A stretch of DNA of 64,000 nt from JACCVL01 sp963695375 (GCA_963695375.1 OY968767.1:682001-746000); one strand, 5' to 3'; counted from the stretch's first letter, positions 9,047 to 18,280 are shown. Translations and numbers: made by a program. The notes: generated by a model from the sequence alone, not told the origin.

Positions 9047-9712
9047 ATGCGCCTCACCAAGAACTCCACCAAGATCGCCGGCCTCGCGGCCGCTGCGATG
9101 CTCGTCGTCCCGTTGGCCGCCTGTGGCGCCGACAACGACGCCTCGGCCAACGAGTCCGCCGACGCCCAGCCCGAGCCGGTCGCCCAGGTCGACAACCTGA
9201 CCGGCGTCGACACCGCCGTCCAGCTCGACGCCGGCTTCGTCGACGCGCTGGAGAGCCTCAAGCTCACGCCCGGCGTGGTCGGGGACGCCGCCCTCACCGA
9301 CGGCTCGCTGATCTTCCCGATCACCGGTGGCAACGTGACCTACTACGAGCCGGGCAGCATCGACCCGTACGTGCAGGGCGAGATCCAGCACGACGGCAGC
9401 GGCCTGTCCCTCACGGCGGGCGAGACCACGGTCGAGCTCACCGACTTCGTCATCGACCCGGGCACGTCGCAGCTCTTCGGCGACGTCACCGTGAACGGCG
9501 AGGAGGCCGTCCAGGACGCGTACCTGTTCCAGCTGGACGGTCGCACCCTGAAGCCGCTGCAGACCGGCGCCGACGACACCGCCATCCTCGAGGGCACCGA
9601 GGTGCTCATCTCCGAGGACGCGGCGCCGCTGCTGAACGACACCTTCGGCACCGACGCTGTCGAGGCCGGCCTGCTCGTGGGCGTCGCGAAGATCACCATC
9701 AACACCAAGTGA
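9047..9712 (+). CDS. Putative lipoprotein, beta-rich
   Basis: A 221-residue secreted lipoprotein. The signal peptide ends in a lipobox PLAAC, with the lipidated cysteine at residue 26, followed by an acidic Ala/Asp/Glu linker. The mature domain is strand-rich and opens with a TPGVVGDAALTDGSLIFPI stretch. The order of conserved blocks recalls surface-exposed beta domains such as HtaA, but the similarity is too weak to name. It is monocistronic, diverges from the glycosyltransferase and is followed by a strong hairpin. Confidence 0.75.
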   Translation: MRLTKNSTKIAGLAAAAMLVVPLAACGADNDASANESADAQPEPVAQVDNLTGVDTAVQLDAGFVDALESLKLTPGVVGDAALTDGSLIFPITGGNVTYYEPGSIDPYVQGEIQHDGSGLSLTAGETTVELTDFVIDPGTSQLFGDVTVNGEEAVQDAYLFQLDGRTLKPLQTGADDTAILEGTEVLISEDAAPLLNDTFGTDAVEAGLLVGVAKITINTK

Positions 9713-9752
9713 CCTCGTCCCGTTGAGGGACGAACGACACTCGAGCTCACCA

Positions 9753-9794
9753 CGCTGGGCGCGGCACCCGTACCACCGGGGGTCGCGCCCAGCG
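9753..9794. terminator. Long GC-rich hairpin after the lipoprotein gene
   Basis: Arms 9753-9769 and 9778-9794 pair over about 16 bp with one mismatch around an eight-base loop. There is no T-run, as is common for actinobacterial terminators. It lies 40 bases after the lipoprotein stop. Confidence 0.7.
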
Positions 9795-9812
9795 CTCGTG
9801 TGTCCCCGGACG

Positions 9813-9865
9813 GTGCGCGGGGAGTCCATGACCGTGTGGTGACTGTCCTGGGGCTCCCCGCGCAC
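9813..9865. terminator. Perfect 12-bp inverted repeat between convergent genes
   Basis: GTGCGCGGGGAG at 9813-9824 is exactly complementary to 9854-9865, with a 29-base loop. It follows the previous hairpin and could end transcripts from the MFS gene arriving on the minus strand, or act bidirectionally. Nothing else is seen in 9866-9982. Confidence 0.5.
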
Positions 9866-9982
9866 CTCGGGTCGCAGCAGCCCCGCCCGACGCCGCTATC
9901 TGGAGCGCGGGCCGGAAACGACTCGTCTCGGTCCGCTCGGTGGCTCACAGCCGGCGATCGCGCCGCCGTCCGGCCCGAGACG

Positions 9983-11176
9983 TCACGGTACGACGGTGGC
10001 CGACGCCGGTCCGCGCAGGAACCGGCCGGACCGGGTCGCACCAGTGCGGCGCGACAGCGTCAACAGAGCGAGCGCGCTGCCACCGAGCAGCAGCGTCACC
10101 CCGCCGGTGACCGGCGCCAACCCCACCCCGACGAGGGCGACGGGCAGGGCTGCCGTCCCGGCGGCGGACCCCAGTGCCCGGCCCGCCGTCCCCCGGGCCA
10201 GCGCCCCGGTCACCGAACCGGTCGCGCGGGCGGCCGTCGTCGCGTCGAGCAGGCCCTCCAGGGTGGTCATGAACAGGCCGGACAACAACTGCGCGGCGCA
10301 CAGCCAGGCCACGCTGAGCGGCGCCAGCGGCCACAGCAGGACCATCCCGGTGGCACAAAGCGTCCACGCCACGGGGCCGTTGCCGGCGCGCCGCTCGACC
10401 AGGCCGGCGACGTACGGCGCGGTCAGTGACCCGATCGTGAAGGCCACCGCGGCCGGTGCGACGGCGGAGCGGCCGTGCAAGTCGGCGGCCAGGGCGACCG
10501 CGAGCAGCGTGGGTGCGGACGCGACGAGCATCAGGCTCACACCAGCCACGAGCGGCATCGTGGGGCGGGCCCGGACCGCCCGGGCGGCGGCACGGCCGGT
10601 GGCGACGATCGGTGAGCCACCGGCCACGAGCATCGTCGGCGCGAGCGACAACACGTAGACCACCACGATGCCGAGCGCCAGCGGTGTCGGCCCGTCCATC
10701 GCGGTCGACGGGATCAGCACGGCCGCGGCGGCGGCGCCCATGGCCTCCACCGCCGCCACGCCGGTCCCGTACCACGTGATCGCCTTCGGCCCGGGTGCGA
10801 TCGCCGCGACCTCGGCCCGCATGCCGGCATAGCCGGTCCAGGCGGTGATGTTCATCGCCGCGATGCACAGCACCAGCGGCCACACGCCGGCGTCGAGGAA
10901 CAACAACCCGAAGACGCTGACCCGGAGCACTGCCTCGGCCGTCCCGGCGGTACGAAGCAGGTGCCGGCCGCCGAGCCACACCGACAGCTGGCTCGCCACC
11001 GGCGCCGACATCGCGGTCCCGACCAGCATCGCCGCACCGGCCACCCCGGCCGCCCGCAGCCCGTGTCGTTCCACGACCTCGAGCAGCAGCAGTGTCCAGG
11101 CGAAGGACAGGCACAGCGAGTCGATCCAGCCGGCGATCATCAGCCAGCGGAGGCGCCGCTGCGCGGAGCGGGTCAC
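9983..11176 (-). CDS. MFS transporter
   Basis: A 397-residue protein with about twelve hydrophobic segments in two halves, as in major facilitator permeases. The first segment is followed by a basic cytoplasmic loop, and TM2-3 hold an MSAPVASQLSVWLGGRHLLRT stretch resembling MFS motif A. It overlaps the decarboxylase gene by four bases and is the downstream partner in that operon. Export of the decarboxylase product (a diamine) or uptake of its substrate is a reasonable guess, not a demonstrated role. Confidence 0.8.
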   Translation of the reverse strand: MTRSAQRRLRWLMIAGWIDSLCLSFAWTLLLLEVVERHGLRAAGVAGAAMLVGTAMSAPVASQLSVWLGGRHLLRTAGTAEAVLRVSVFGLLFLDAGVWPLVLCIAAMNITAWTGYAGMRAEVAAIAPGPKAITWYGTGVAAVEAMGAAAAAVLIPSTAMDGPTPLALGIVVVYVLSLAPTMLVAGGSPIVATGRAAARAVRARPTMPLVAGVSLMLVASAPTLLAVALAADLHGRSAVAPAAVAFTIGSLTAPYVAGLVERRAGNGPVAWTLCATGMVLLWPLAPLSVAWLCAAQLLSGLFMTTLEGLLDATTAARATGSVTGALARGTAGRALGSAAGTAALPVALVGVGLAPVTGGVTLLLGGSALALLTLSRRTGATRSGRFLRGPASATVVP

Positions 11177-12381
11177 CCCGAGGCCCCGGGCAGAACCCCC
11201 CTGACGGTGACGGCGTGCGGGGGTGGGAAGCCGTTGAACGACGATGCATAGCTGAGCGTGTAGGCGCCTGCCGACGCCACGTAGAGGCGATCACCCTCCG
11301 CCATCGTGACCGGCAGTGCCGCCCCGTAGAACATCGTGTCCGCGCTGTCACAGGTCGGACCGGTGACCGTGTAGGGCATGTGCGGAACCACTCCGTGGTC
11401 CGACCGCGACGACCACAGCGGGAACCGCCACTGTCCGACGGTCTGCTGGGTCTCCATCAGGCCGTTGTAGGCACCCACATCGAGGTAGAGCCACTCCTCA
11501 CCTGCTCGCTCCTCGCGACCGAGAACGGTTGCCGCCATCACCGCGGTCTCGGCGACCAGATGCCGACCGGGCTCGGCGGCGATCAGCGCGGGCCGGTAGG
11601 GGAGCTGCTCGTCGAAGGCCCGCGTGACCGCCGTGCCGATCTGCTCGATGCTCGGCACCGGGTCGCCGTAGCGCGCCGGGAACCCGCCGCCGATGTTCAG
11701 CATCTCGAGCTCGATGCCGTCATTGGCCAGCTGGCGCATCAGCCGACCGGCGGACGCGATCGCCTGCACATAAGAGGCGGTGTTGGTGCACTGTGACCCG
11801 ACGTGGAAGGTGATCCCGTACGGCCGAAGGCCGAGGTCGCGTGCCACGTGCATGAGCGCTCGCGCGTCGTGGAACTCCGCGCCGAACTTGCGCGACAGCG
11901 GGAAGACGCTGCTGCTGTCGTCCACGCGGACCCGTACGTAGACCGCGGAACCAGGGGCATTCGAGGCGAGCTTGTGCAGCTCCCCCTCGGAGTCGAAGGA
12001 GAACCGCCACAGCCCCGCCGCAGCGGCCTCGCGGATGTGCGACGCCGGCTTGATGGTGTTGCTGTACAGCACGTTCACCGCGTCGACACCCAGGTCGGTG
12101 AGCAGGCGCAGCTCGCCGAGTGAGGCCACCTCGAAGCTCACGCCCACGTCCCGGACGGTCTTGAGCACGTCCGGGACGGAGCTGCACTTGACCGCGTAGA
12201 ACGGGTCCACCCCGGGCAGCGCGCTCCGGAAACGGCCGATGCGCTCGACGAGGTGCTGCAGGTCGCAGGCGAGGAACGGCGTCGGCAGGTCCAGCCGGTC
12301 GAGCACCTCCGGGTGCAGGGTGTCCGGCCAATGGGCGGGCAGGCGAAGCACGGCACCGAGGTCGCGCATCGTCACTGTCAT
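11173..12381 (-). CDS. Ornithine/lysine-type PLP decarboxylase (alanine racemase fold)
   Basis: A 402-residue fold-type III PLP enzyme. The Schiff-base lysine is in FYAVKCSS at residue 65, the GGGFP phosphate-binding loop is present, and AEPGR follows. Near the C-terminus TGPTCDSADTM carries the cysteine that reaches into the partner active site and favours ornithine or diamino acid decarboxylation. The length is close to eukaryote-type ornithine decarboxylases and shorter than most LysA proteins. The expected product is putrescine or cadaverine. The substrate-specificity helix cannot be read reliably by eye, so diaminopimelate is not fully excluded. It is coupled to the MFS gene. Confidence 0.85.
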   Translation of the reverse strand: MTVTMRDLGAVLRLPAHWPDTLHPEVLDRLDLPTPFLACDLQHLVERIGRFRSALPGVDPFYAVKCSSVPDVLKTVRDVGVSFEVASLGELRLLTDLGVDAVNVLYSNTIKPASHIREAAAAGLWRFSFDSEGELHKLASNAPGSAVYVRVRVDDSSSVFPLSRKFGAEFHDARALMHVARDLGLRPYGITFHVGSQCTNTASYVQAIASAGRLMRQLANDGIELEMLNIGGGFPARYGDPVPSIEQIGTAVTRAFDEQLPYRPALIAAEPGRHLVAETAVMAATVLGREERAGEEWLYLDVGAYNGLMETQQTVGQWRFPLWSSRSDHGVVPHMPYTVTGPTCDSADTMFYGAALPVTMAEGDRLYVASAGAYTLSYASSFNGFPPPHAVTVRGVLPGASG

Positions 12382-12424
12382 GGTTGCTCCTTGTCGAGGG
12401 TCCGGGCGAGCCGTGCGGTGACCA

Positions 12425-15166
12425 TCACGCCGGCGCGCTCTGGTCGCGGATGACGCTGAGCTGGGTCTGCTCGGCGAAGAGGTCCTGGAGTTGGTGGGGC
12501 GGGAGCGGGGGGGCGAAGTGGTAGCCCTGACCGGTCGTGCAGCCCTGCCGCCGCAGCATGAGCATCTCGTCCGGCCGCTCGATTCCCTCGGCGACCGTCT
12601 CGAGGTGCATGGTGTGGCCGAGGCGGACGATGGTGCTGACCAGCTCGCCGTCCCCGCCGTTCGACATCCGCTCGATGAAGCTGCGGTCGATCTTGAGCAC
12701 GTCCACCGGGAAGCGGTGCAGGTAGCTCAGCGAGGAGTAGCCGGTGCCGAAGTCGTCGATGGCGAGCCGCACACCCAGCGTCCGGATCGCCCGCAGGGTT
12801 GCCAGCGTCTCCCCGGTGTCGCCCATCAGGACGCTCTCGGTCATCTCCAGCGTGAGGTTCTGCGGTGCCAGTCCGCTGTCCTCCAACGCGCTGGTGACGA
12901 GGTGGACCAGGGAGTCGTCGTCGAGCTGCCGCGCGGACACGTTGACGCTGACTTTGAGGTCCGAGAACGCCGGGTGCTGCCGCTGCCAGGCCGCCGCCTG
13001 GCGACAGGACTGCCGAAGGACCCACTCTCCCAGCGGGCGGATCAGGCCGGTGGACTCGGCAAGCGGGATGAACTCGTCGGGTGGCACCATGCCCCGGTCC
13101 GGGTGCGGCCAGCGCACCAGAGCCTCCACCCCGCTGATCCGGCCGGTCCGCATGTTCATCAGCGGCTGGTAGTAGACGAGCAGCTCCTCCCGTTCGATGG
13201 CCGTCCGCAGGTCGGACTCGAGGCGAACCCGCTCGACGAGGCCGGCGTGCATTCTCGGGTCGTACAGCGCATAGCCGCCGGCCGCGGCGCCCTTCGCCTG
13301 ATACATGGCCAGGTCGGCGTTGCGGAGCAGCTGCTCGGCGTCCCGAGCGTGCTCCCCGCTGTGCGCGATTCCGATACTTGCGCTCACGTACACCGCCGTG
13401 CCGGCCAGCTGATACGGCTCGGAGACGACGGCGTTGATCCGCTCCGCGAGTCCGATGGTGTAGGCGGGATCGGTGAGATCCTCGGCCAGGACGGCGAACT
13501 CGTCGCCGCCAAAGCGGGCCACAGTGTCGCTGGGGCGCACCTGCGTGCGCAGTCGCTGCGACACCTGGACCAGGAGCTGGTCACCCGTGCTGTGACCCAG
13601 GGTGTCGTTGACCTCCTTGAAACCGTCCAGGTCCAGGAAGAGAACCGCGAGGGACCCCGCCGTGAGATCGCGCCGGGTCAGAGCGTGCTCCAGCCGGTTC
13701 TTGAACATGGCCCGGTTGGACAGGGTGGTCAGCGAGTCGTGGAACGCCTGGTGCAACAGCTGCTCCTCGAGGATCGTGCGGTCGGTGACGTCCCGGCTGT
13801 TCAGGACCAGGCCCTGCACGTCCTCGTTGAACAACAGGTTGGTGATCGTGACCTCGAGGTGGCACTCGCTGCCGTCGGCGCGGCGCCAGACGTTGTGCAC
13901 CGTCTGCATGCGGAGGGACTCCTCGGCAGCGGAGTCGATGCCCTCCCGCAGCAGTGCCGCCTGCTCGTCGTCCATGAACGCCCACACCGGCCGGTCGAGC
14001 ATCGACTCGGCGGCGCGCTCGAGAACGCGCAGACAGGACTGGCTCTGGTAGGTGATAACCCCCGCGCGGTCGATCACGGTGACCACGTCCGAGCTGTGCT
14101 GCACCAGCGCCGCGAACCGCTGTCGGCTCGACTCCAGCTCTGCGGTCCGCGCCTCGACGCGCTGCTCCAGGGTCCGGGTCAGGGCCCAGTTCTCTCGCAG
14201 GGTGAGGATCTGCCGGGCGACCAGGAAGCCCATCAGTGCCGTGCGCGTCCAGGACACGAAGATGTCTGCCTGACCACTGCGGTAGATCTCGATCGCCGAC
14301 GTCATCAGCGCCACCGTGACGGCCGTGTAGGGGAGGAAGGTCCCCAGCTGGGTGCCCAACCCGTCCTCGTCCGCCGCCTCGTTCGTCTTCCGCTCCGGGG
14401 TGAGTGCAGCCATCAGGATGAGGGCGAAGCCGGAGAACCAGCCCAGGTCGATCCAGTCGCCGGAGTTGTAGGTCCCCGCCGTGGTCAGGTAGACGAAACC
14501 GGAGTCGGCGACGGCGAAACAGAGCAGGCCGGTCCCCACCATCGGCAGGGACAGCGGCAGCCGGGTGTGCGACTGCCGTGCGCGCAGCCAGGTGTACAGC
14601 ACGAGGGTGATCAGCACGGTGTCGCCGACCGGGTAGGCGAACGAGATCGCCTGCGAGATCGCACTCTCCCCGCCGGCCCGGACCAGCGGCCCCAGCACCA
14701 GGATCCAGGTCACGAGCAGCATGGAGGCGGCGACCATCAGCCCGTCGAGGATGGTGCGCGCCCGTCCGGCCAACGTGGTCGCGGCGAGTGGCAGCCCGAG
14801 CAAGGCGGCGGCCGCCAGCGGCGGCATACCGAGGTACCCGACGTCGGCGAAGGACGGGAACGGGACCTCGATGCCGAGGACCGACTCGTAGGTCGCCCAC
14901 ACCGCCTGCCCCAGTGACCACGACAGCGCGGCGAGGCCGATCAGCCGCCAGAAGCGGGGCAACGAGTCGCCGCTGCGAGAACGGGTGAGCGCCGCGACAC
15001 CGGTGAGCAACGCGATCAGCGCCAGGCCGAAGTTCGACGTCAGCTGCGCCGCGTCCTCGATCCCCTGATGGGTGAGCCCCAACAGCACGACACACCAGAC
15101 GACCGTGCCCGCCGCGACGAGGTACACGGACGTGGGGGTGCCACGCAGCACTGTTGGCGGTTGCAT
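12425..15166 (-). CDS. Membrane GGDEF-EAL protein (cyclic di-GMP turnover)
   Basis: About 913 residues. An N-terminal block of about eight to nine transmembrane segments (residues 15-310) is followed by a coiled-coil stretch, a PAS domain (about 345-465), a GGDEF domain with intact RFGGDEF near residue 565, and an EAL domain with EALVRW and DDFGTGYSS. Both catalytic signatures look intact, so it could make and degrade cyclic di-GMP; one activity may dominate. The frame is open further upstream, but ATG 15166 is where homologous membrane sequence starts. It lies 43 bases upstream of the decarboxylase gene on the same strand and may be co-transcribed with it. Confidence 0.9.
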   Translation of the reverse strand: MQPPTVLRGTPTSVYLVAAGTVVWCVVLLGLTHQGIEDAAQLTSNFGLALIALLTGVAALTRSRSGDSLPRFWRLIGLAALSWSLGQAVWATYESVLGIEVPFPSFADVGYLGMPPLAAAALLGLPLAATTLAGRARTILDGLMVAASMLLVTWILVLGPLVRAGGESAISQAISFAYPVGDTVLITLVLYTWLRARQSHTRLPLSLPMVGTGLLCFAVADSGFVYLTTAGTYNSGDWIDLGWFSGFALILMAALTPERKTNEAADEDGLGTQLGTFLPYTAVTVALMTSAIEIYRSGQADIFVSWTRTALMGFLVARQILTLRENWALTRTLEQRVEARTAELESSRQRFAALVQHSSDVVTVIDRAGVITYQSQSCLRVLERAAESMLDRPVWAFMDDEQAALLREGIDSAAEESLRMQTVHNVWRRADGSECHLEVTITNLLFNEDVQGLVLNSRDVTDRTILEEQLLHQAFHDSLTTLSNRAMFKNRLEHALTRRDLTAGSLAVLFLDLDGFKEVNDTLGHSTGDQLLVQVSQRLRTQVRPSDTVARFGGDEFAVLAEDLTDPAYTIGLAERINAVVSEPYQLAGTAVYVSASIGIAHSGEHARDAEQLLRNADLAMYQAKGAAAGGYALYDPRMHAGLVERVRLESDLRTAIEREELLVYYQPLMNMRTGRISGVEALVRWPHPDRGMVPPDEFIPLAESTGLIRPLGEWVLRQSCRQAAAWQRQHPAFSDLKVSVNVSARQLDDDSLVHLVTSALEDSGLAPQNLTLEMTESVLMGDTGETLATLRAIRTLGVRLAIDDFGTGYSSLSYLHRFPVDVLKIDRSFIERMSNGGDGELVSTIVRLGHTMHLETVAEGIERPDEMLMLRRQGCTTGQGYHFAPPLPPHQLQDLFAEQTQLSVIRDQSAPA

Positions 15167-15240
15167 CCGATTACGGTGAGTGACTGAAGCGGTCGCGGGG
15201 AAGCCGGACTGTGAGAACCGGCCGGTACGGTCACCCAGCG

Positions 15241-15256
15241 TCGGCCGATCGGCCGA
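15241..15256. promoter_or_regulatory. 16-bp perfect palindrome TCGGCCGATCGGCCGA
   Basis: This palindrome lies in the 221-base divergent region between the GGDEF-EAL gene and the DoxX-like gene, 75 bases upstream of the former. It could bind a dimeric regulator, but GC-rich palindromes of this size also arise by chance and no cognate regulator is visible. Confidence 0.3.
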
Positions 15257-15387
15257 GCGGTGTGACCGACGGGACGGGAGGGACCGAGCCCGAAGGGCGG
15301 AATGCGCACAGGCGGTGACGGGTTTGGTCGAACAGCGCGCCGTACACGCCCGTCGACATCCCGGCGACCCAGGGAGACACTGAAGCG

Positions 15388-16339
15388 ATGGCACCGACCG
15401 TCCGGCCCATCCTGAGCAGCGTGGTGCGCCCCGCCGTCGACCCGGAGGCAGGGACGTCAGCCGGGACGGTGAGCCTCGCCGGGCTCCGAATCCTCGTCGG
15501 CCTGCTCTGGCTGTACAACGTCGCGTGGAAGCAACCGCCGGACTTCGGCAAGGAGCAGCGGCAGCGGGCTCTACGGCTTCACCAGGGACGCGGTCGAGCA
15601 CCCGGTGTTCCCGCCGTACAGCTGGCTGGTCGAGAACCTCGTGCTGCCCAACTTCACCGCATTCGCGTGGACGGTCCTCGCCGTCGAGACCGCGCTGGCC
15701 GTGCTGCTGCTGACCGGGACGCTGGTTCGCTTGGCCGCCGTGGTCGGGATCGGGCAGTCCACGGCGATCGGGCTGTCGGTGGCCCAGACGCCCGGCGAGT
15801 GGCCGTGGGCGTACTGGATGATGATCGGCATCCACGTGGTGCTGCTGTTCACCGCATCCGGCGGGTTCGCGGCGGTCGACCGGGTCCGCGCCGAGGCGGG
15901 CCGGGGTGACGGACGTCCAGCCGCCCGTCGGCTGCTGCGGGGCTGGGGGGTCCTGGTCGGCGTCACCGGCGGGGCCGCGCTGCTGCTGTCGGCCGACGAC
16001 GATCCGTTCGCGAGCACCGGCGCCCGGCTCGGCGGCCCCGACCTGTCGATCTCCCTCGGCAGCTACAACCTGGCCGGCACCGTGGTCCTCCTGGCGGTCG
16101 CGGTGGCGATGCTGTTGGCCGTGGCGCTGAGCCGACCCGCGCTGGCGCTGGCGGCCGCCGGGCTAGCCGTGCTGGCCGCTTTGTCTGTCTACGTGCAGCT
16201 CAGTCGCACCGACGTCTGGCTCGGCGGCTCCAACACGTCCGCGGCGTTCTACCTGTGCGCCGCCGTCGTCAGCGGCTTCTGCGCCTCCGCGCTGCGCTCG
16301 ACGGGCGCCGGTCAACGCGGCCGACAGGTGGCGAGGTAG
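15388..16339 (+). pseudogene. DoxX/DoxD-like membrane protein gene with a frameshift
   Basis: Two frames together make one protein. From ATG 15388 the frame reads LRILVGLLWLYNVAWKQPPDFGK to about 15552; the continuation SGSGLYGFTRDAVEHP is in the +1 frame and runs to the stop at 16339. Removing one base from the GGCAAGGAGC stretch at 15548-15556 restores a continuous product of about 316 residues with five to six membrane segments, as in the small subunit of thiosulfate:quinone oxidoreductase and other DoxX-family proteins. The break is either a sequencing error or a recent mutation, since codon use stays normal on both sides. The stop overlaps the 3' end of the convergent aroQ by 28 bases. 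Confidence 0.75.
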
Positions 16340-16746
16340 CGGAGCGCGGCGGCGTAGCCCTCCACGCCGAGTCCGGCCACGACTCCGGTCGCCACCGGCG
16401 AGACGTACGACTGGCGGCGGAAGTCCTCGCGGGCGTGCACGTTGCTCAGGTGCACCTCGACCACCGGCTCGCCGATCAGCGCACACGCGTCCCGGACCGC
16501 GACCGACGTATGCGTCCACCCCCCGGGGTTGACGACGACCGCGGCGCCGGCGTCGGCCGCCTCGTGCAGCCAGCCGATCAGCTCGTGCTCGGCGTCGGTC
16601 TGTCGGACGACCACCTGCAGGCCGCATTCGGCGGCCACCCGTTCGCAGGTGTCGACCAGGTCGGCGTACGAGGCGTGCCCGTACACCTCCGGCTCGCGAC
16701 CGCCGAGGCGACCGAGGTTCGGGCCGTTCAGGACGTGGACGAGCAC
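16312..16746 (-). CDS. aroQ: Type II 3-dehydroquinate dehydratase
   Basis: A 144-residue enzyme of the shikimate pathway that dehydrates 3-dehydroquinate to 3-dehydroshikimate as a dodecamer. LNGPNLGRLGGREPEVYG carries the catalytic tyrosine at residue 22 and the active-site arginine nearby. NPGGWTHTS and EVHLSNVHARE complete the substrate pocket, including the general-acid histidine. The length is normal. The ATG start follows a GGGGAGCTC ribosome binding site. No other shikimate gene is nearby, and the gene overlaps the DoxX-like gene tail to tail. Confidence 0.95.
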   Translation of the reverse strand: MLVHVLNGPNLGRLGGREPEVYGHASYADLVDTCERVAAECGLQVVVRQTDAEHELIGWLHEAADAGAAVVVNPGGWTHTSVAVRDACALIGEPVVEVHLSNVHAREDFRRQSYVSPVATGVVAGLGVEGYAAALRYLATCRPR

Positions 16747-16859
16747 CGTGAGAGCTCCCCTTCGAGGGTGAACCGGCCGGTCGGCGGAGGCGGCACGAGC
16801 ATAGCGACGCGCGCCGCGCCTGCCGCCCGGACGCGGCCGCGCGTGGCAGGCTGGGCGGG

Positions 16860-17831
16860 GTGCCGACCAGGTCGGCTGCTACTGGTGGGCGGGAGGTGGC
16901 GGGCGTGCAGCACGCCGTTCGCCTGCGCCCCGAGCCGCAGTCGGCAGGCATCGCCCGGGCGTGGGTCGGCGACCTGCTGACCCGGATGGGACGGCTGGAC
17001 CTGGTCGACTCGGCGACGTTGGCCATCTCCGAGCTCGTGACCAACGCCGTCCTACACGCCCGCACCGGCATCACGGTGGCCCTGCGCGACGACGACGAGG
17101 GCGAGGTCGTCATCGAGGTCGCCGACACCAGCAAGGGCCGGTTGCAGCTCGGGCTCACCGACGGCGGACCCGACGCCGCCCCGACGACCACCGGCAACGG
17201 GCTGCACATCATCGGTGCGCTGGCGAGCCGGTGGGGCGTGCGAGAGAGCCTGCGCCGGGGCGACGTCGGCAAGACCGTGTGGTTCGTTCCTGCCCGCTCG
17301 GGAGAGCTGGAGCAGTCGGCGGAGATCGACCGCCCGATCGTCGTCACGGACCCCGCCGTGCCGGACGGGACGGGAGATGTCGAGGTGACGCTCGGCGACG
17401 TGCCGGTGCAGTTGCTCTGGCGCACCAGGTTCCGCATCCGGGACGTGCGCCGGGAGATGCTGCTGCTCGGCGTGCACTCCGAGGGGGTGCACGCGGCGCC
17501 GCACCGGCTGGCCGACCTGGCCAACGAGGTCGAGCGGCTGCGGCTGGCGGTGATCGCCGAGGACGAGCGGTTCGAGCTGGCCGTCCATCGAGACGACAAG
17601 ACGGTCACTTTGGACTACGCCGTCCCCCGCTCGGCCGGGACCGTGTGTGCGCAGCTCGCCGACGTGCTCGACGAGACCGACGAGTACTGCCGCTCAGCCC
17701 GGCTGCTGGCACTGTCCGCGACCCCGGAGGAGCGCTCCATGCGGCGCTGGTTCCTCGGCGAGTTCGACCGGCAGGTGCGCGGTCAACCCTCGTCACCGTG
17801 GCCGGGCGCGGGACCGGAGGCTCAGGCGTAG
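16860..17831 (+). CDS. RsbW-like ATP-binding (HATPase) regulatory protein
   Basis: A 323-residue protein. Residues 15-140 form a GHKL ATPase fold of the anti-sigma kinase (RsbW/SpoIIAB) type, with the N-box ISELVTNAVLHA, a D-box VADTSKG and a GNGLHII glycine box. The remaining 180 residues, with a helical part after residue 200, match no domain I can name. Many actinobacterial proteins of this type regulate stress sigma factors or act in partner-switching cascades. No anti-anti-sigma factor or sigma factor is adjacent. GTG 16860 is preferred; a CAGGCT hexamer seven bases upstream suggests a leaderless mRNA. It overlaps the zincin gene by ten bases, convergently. Confidence 0.8.
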   Translation: MPTRSAATGGREVAGVQHAVRLRPEPQSAGIARAWVGDLLTRMGRLDLVDSATLAISELVTNAVLHARTGITVALRDDDEGEVVIEVADTSKGRLQLGLTDGGPDAAPTTTGNGLHIIGALASRWGVRESLRRGDVGKTVWFVPARSGELEQSAEIDRPIVVTDPAVPDGTGDVEVTLGDVPVQLLWRTRFRIRDVRREMLLLGVHSEGVHAAPHRLADLANEVERLRLAVIAEDERFELAVHRDDKTVTLDYAVPRSAGTVCAQLADVLDETDEYCRSARLLALSATPEERSMRRWFLGEFDRQVRGQPSSPWPGAGPEAQA

Positions 17832-18172
17832 CCGAGCTCGTGCAGCCGGTCGTCGTCGATGCCGAAGTGGTGCGCGATCTCGTGCACGACGGTGATCGCC
17901 ACCTCCTCGCGCACCTCGTCGTCGGTGTCACAGATGGCCAGCGTCGGTCGGAGGTAGATGGAGATCCGGTCCGGGAGCACCCCGCCGTAGCTGGTGTCCC
18001 GCTCGGTCAGTGGCACCCCGTCGTACAGGCCGAGCAGGTCGGGGTCGTCGGCGGGGGCGTCGTCCTCGACGACCAGCACCAGGTTGGTGACGAGGTCCAT
18101 CAGCTCGTCCGGGACGTCGTCGAGCGCCTCCACGACGAGCGCCTCGAACCGGTCCCGCGACATCTCCCGCAC
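17822..18172 (-). CDS. Minimal zincin-like metallopeptidase
   Basis: A 116-residue protein of the small metallopeptidase family widespread in actinobacteria. The zinc motif HEIAHHFGIDD fits HExxHxxGxxD, with ligands H97, H101 and D107 and catalytic E98. There is no signal peptide or membrane segment, so it should be cytoplasmic. Substrates are unknown. The GTG start gives the usual family length; an internal ATG three codons later is possible. Confidence 0.88.
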   Translation of the reverse strand: MREMSRDRFEALVVEALDDVPDELMDLVTNLVLVVEDDAPADDPDLLGLYDGVPLTERDTSYGGVLPDRISIYLRPTLAICDTDDEVREEVAITVVHEIAHHFGIDDDRLHELGYA

Positions 18173-18215
18173 GCTCCCATTGTGCGGTGTCCGCCCGACG
18201 AGGCAGGCCGTCGTT

Positions 18216-18245
18216 TTGGTCGTCCCTCGGCGCGGGCCCTATGCT
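18216..18245 (+). promoter_or_regulatory. Promoter of the tRNA-Glu/tRNA-Asp genes
   Basis: TTGGTC at 18216-18221 and TATGCT at 18240-18245 are separated by 18 bases, a good housekeeping sigma match, 35 bases before tRNA-Glu. tRNA-Asp may share this transcript, though a second hexamer TAGCAT lies at 18371. Confidence 0.6.
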
Positions 18246-18280
18246 GTCCCGGTCTCCAGCGGTCACGAGCCGGTGACCTC

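Noticed and set aside
9047..9712. HtaA heme-binding lipoprotein
   Set aside because: Only a loose resemblance in strand pattern; no conserved heme-binding tyrosine/histidine set could be identified by eye.
15167..15835. N-terminal extension of the GGDEF-EAL protein by about 220 residues
   Set aside because: The added sequence runs antisense through the DoxX-like gene and lacks membrane character; homologous sequence begins at ATG 15166.
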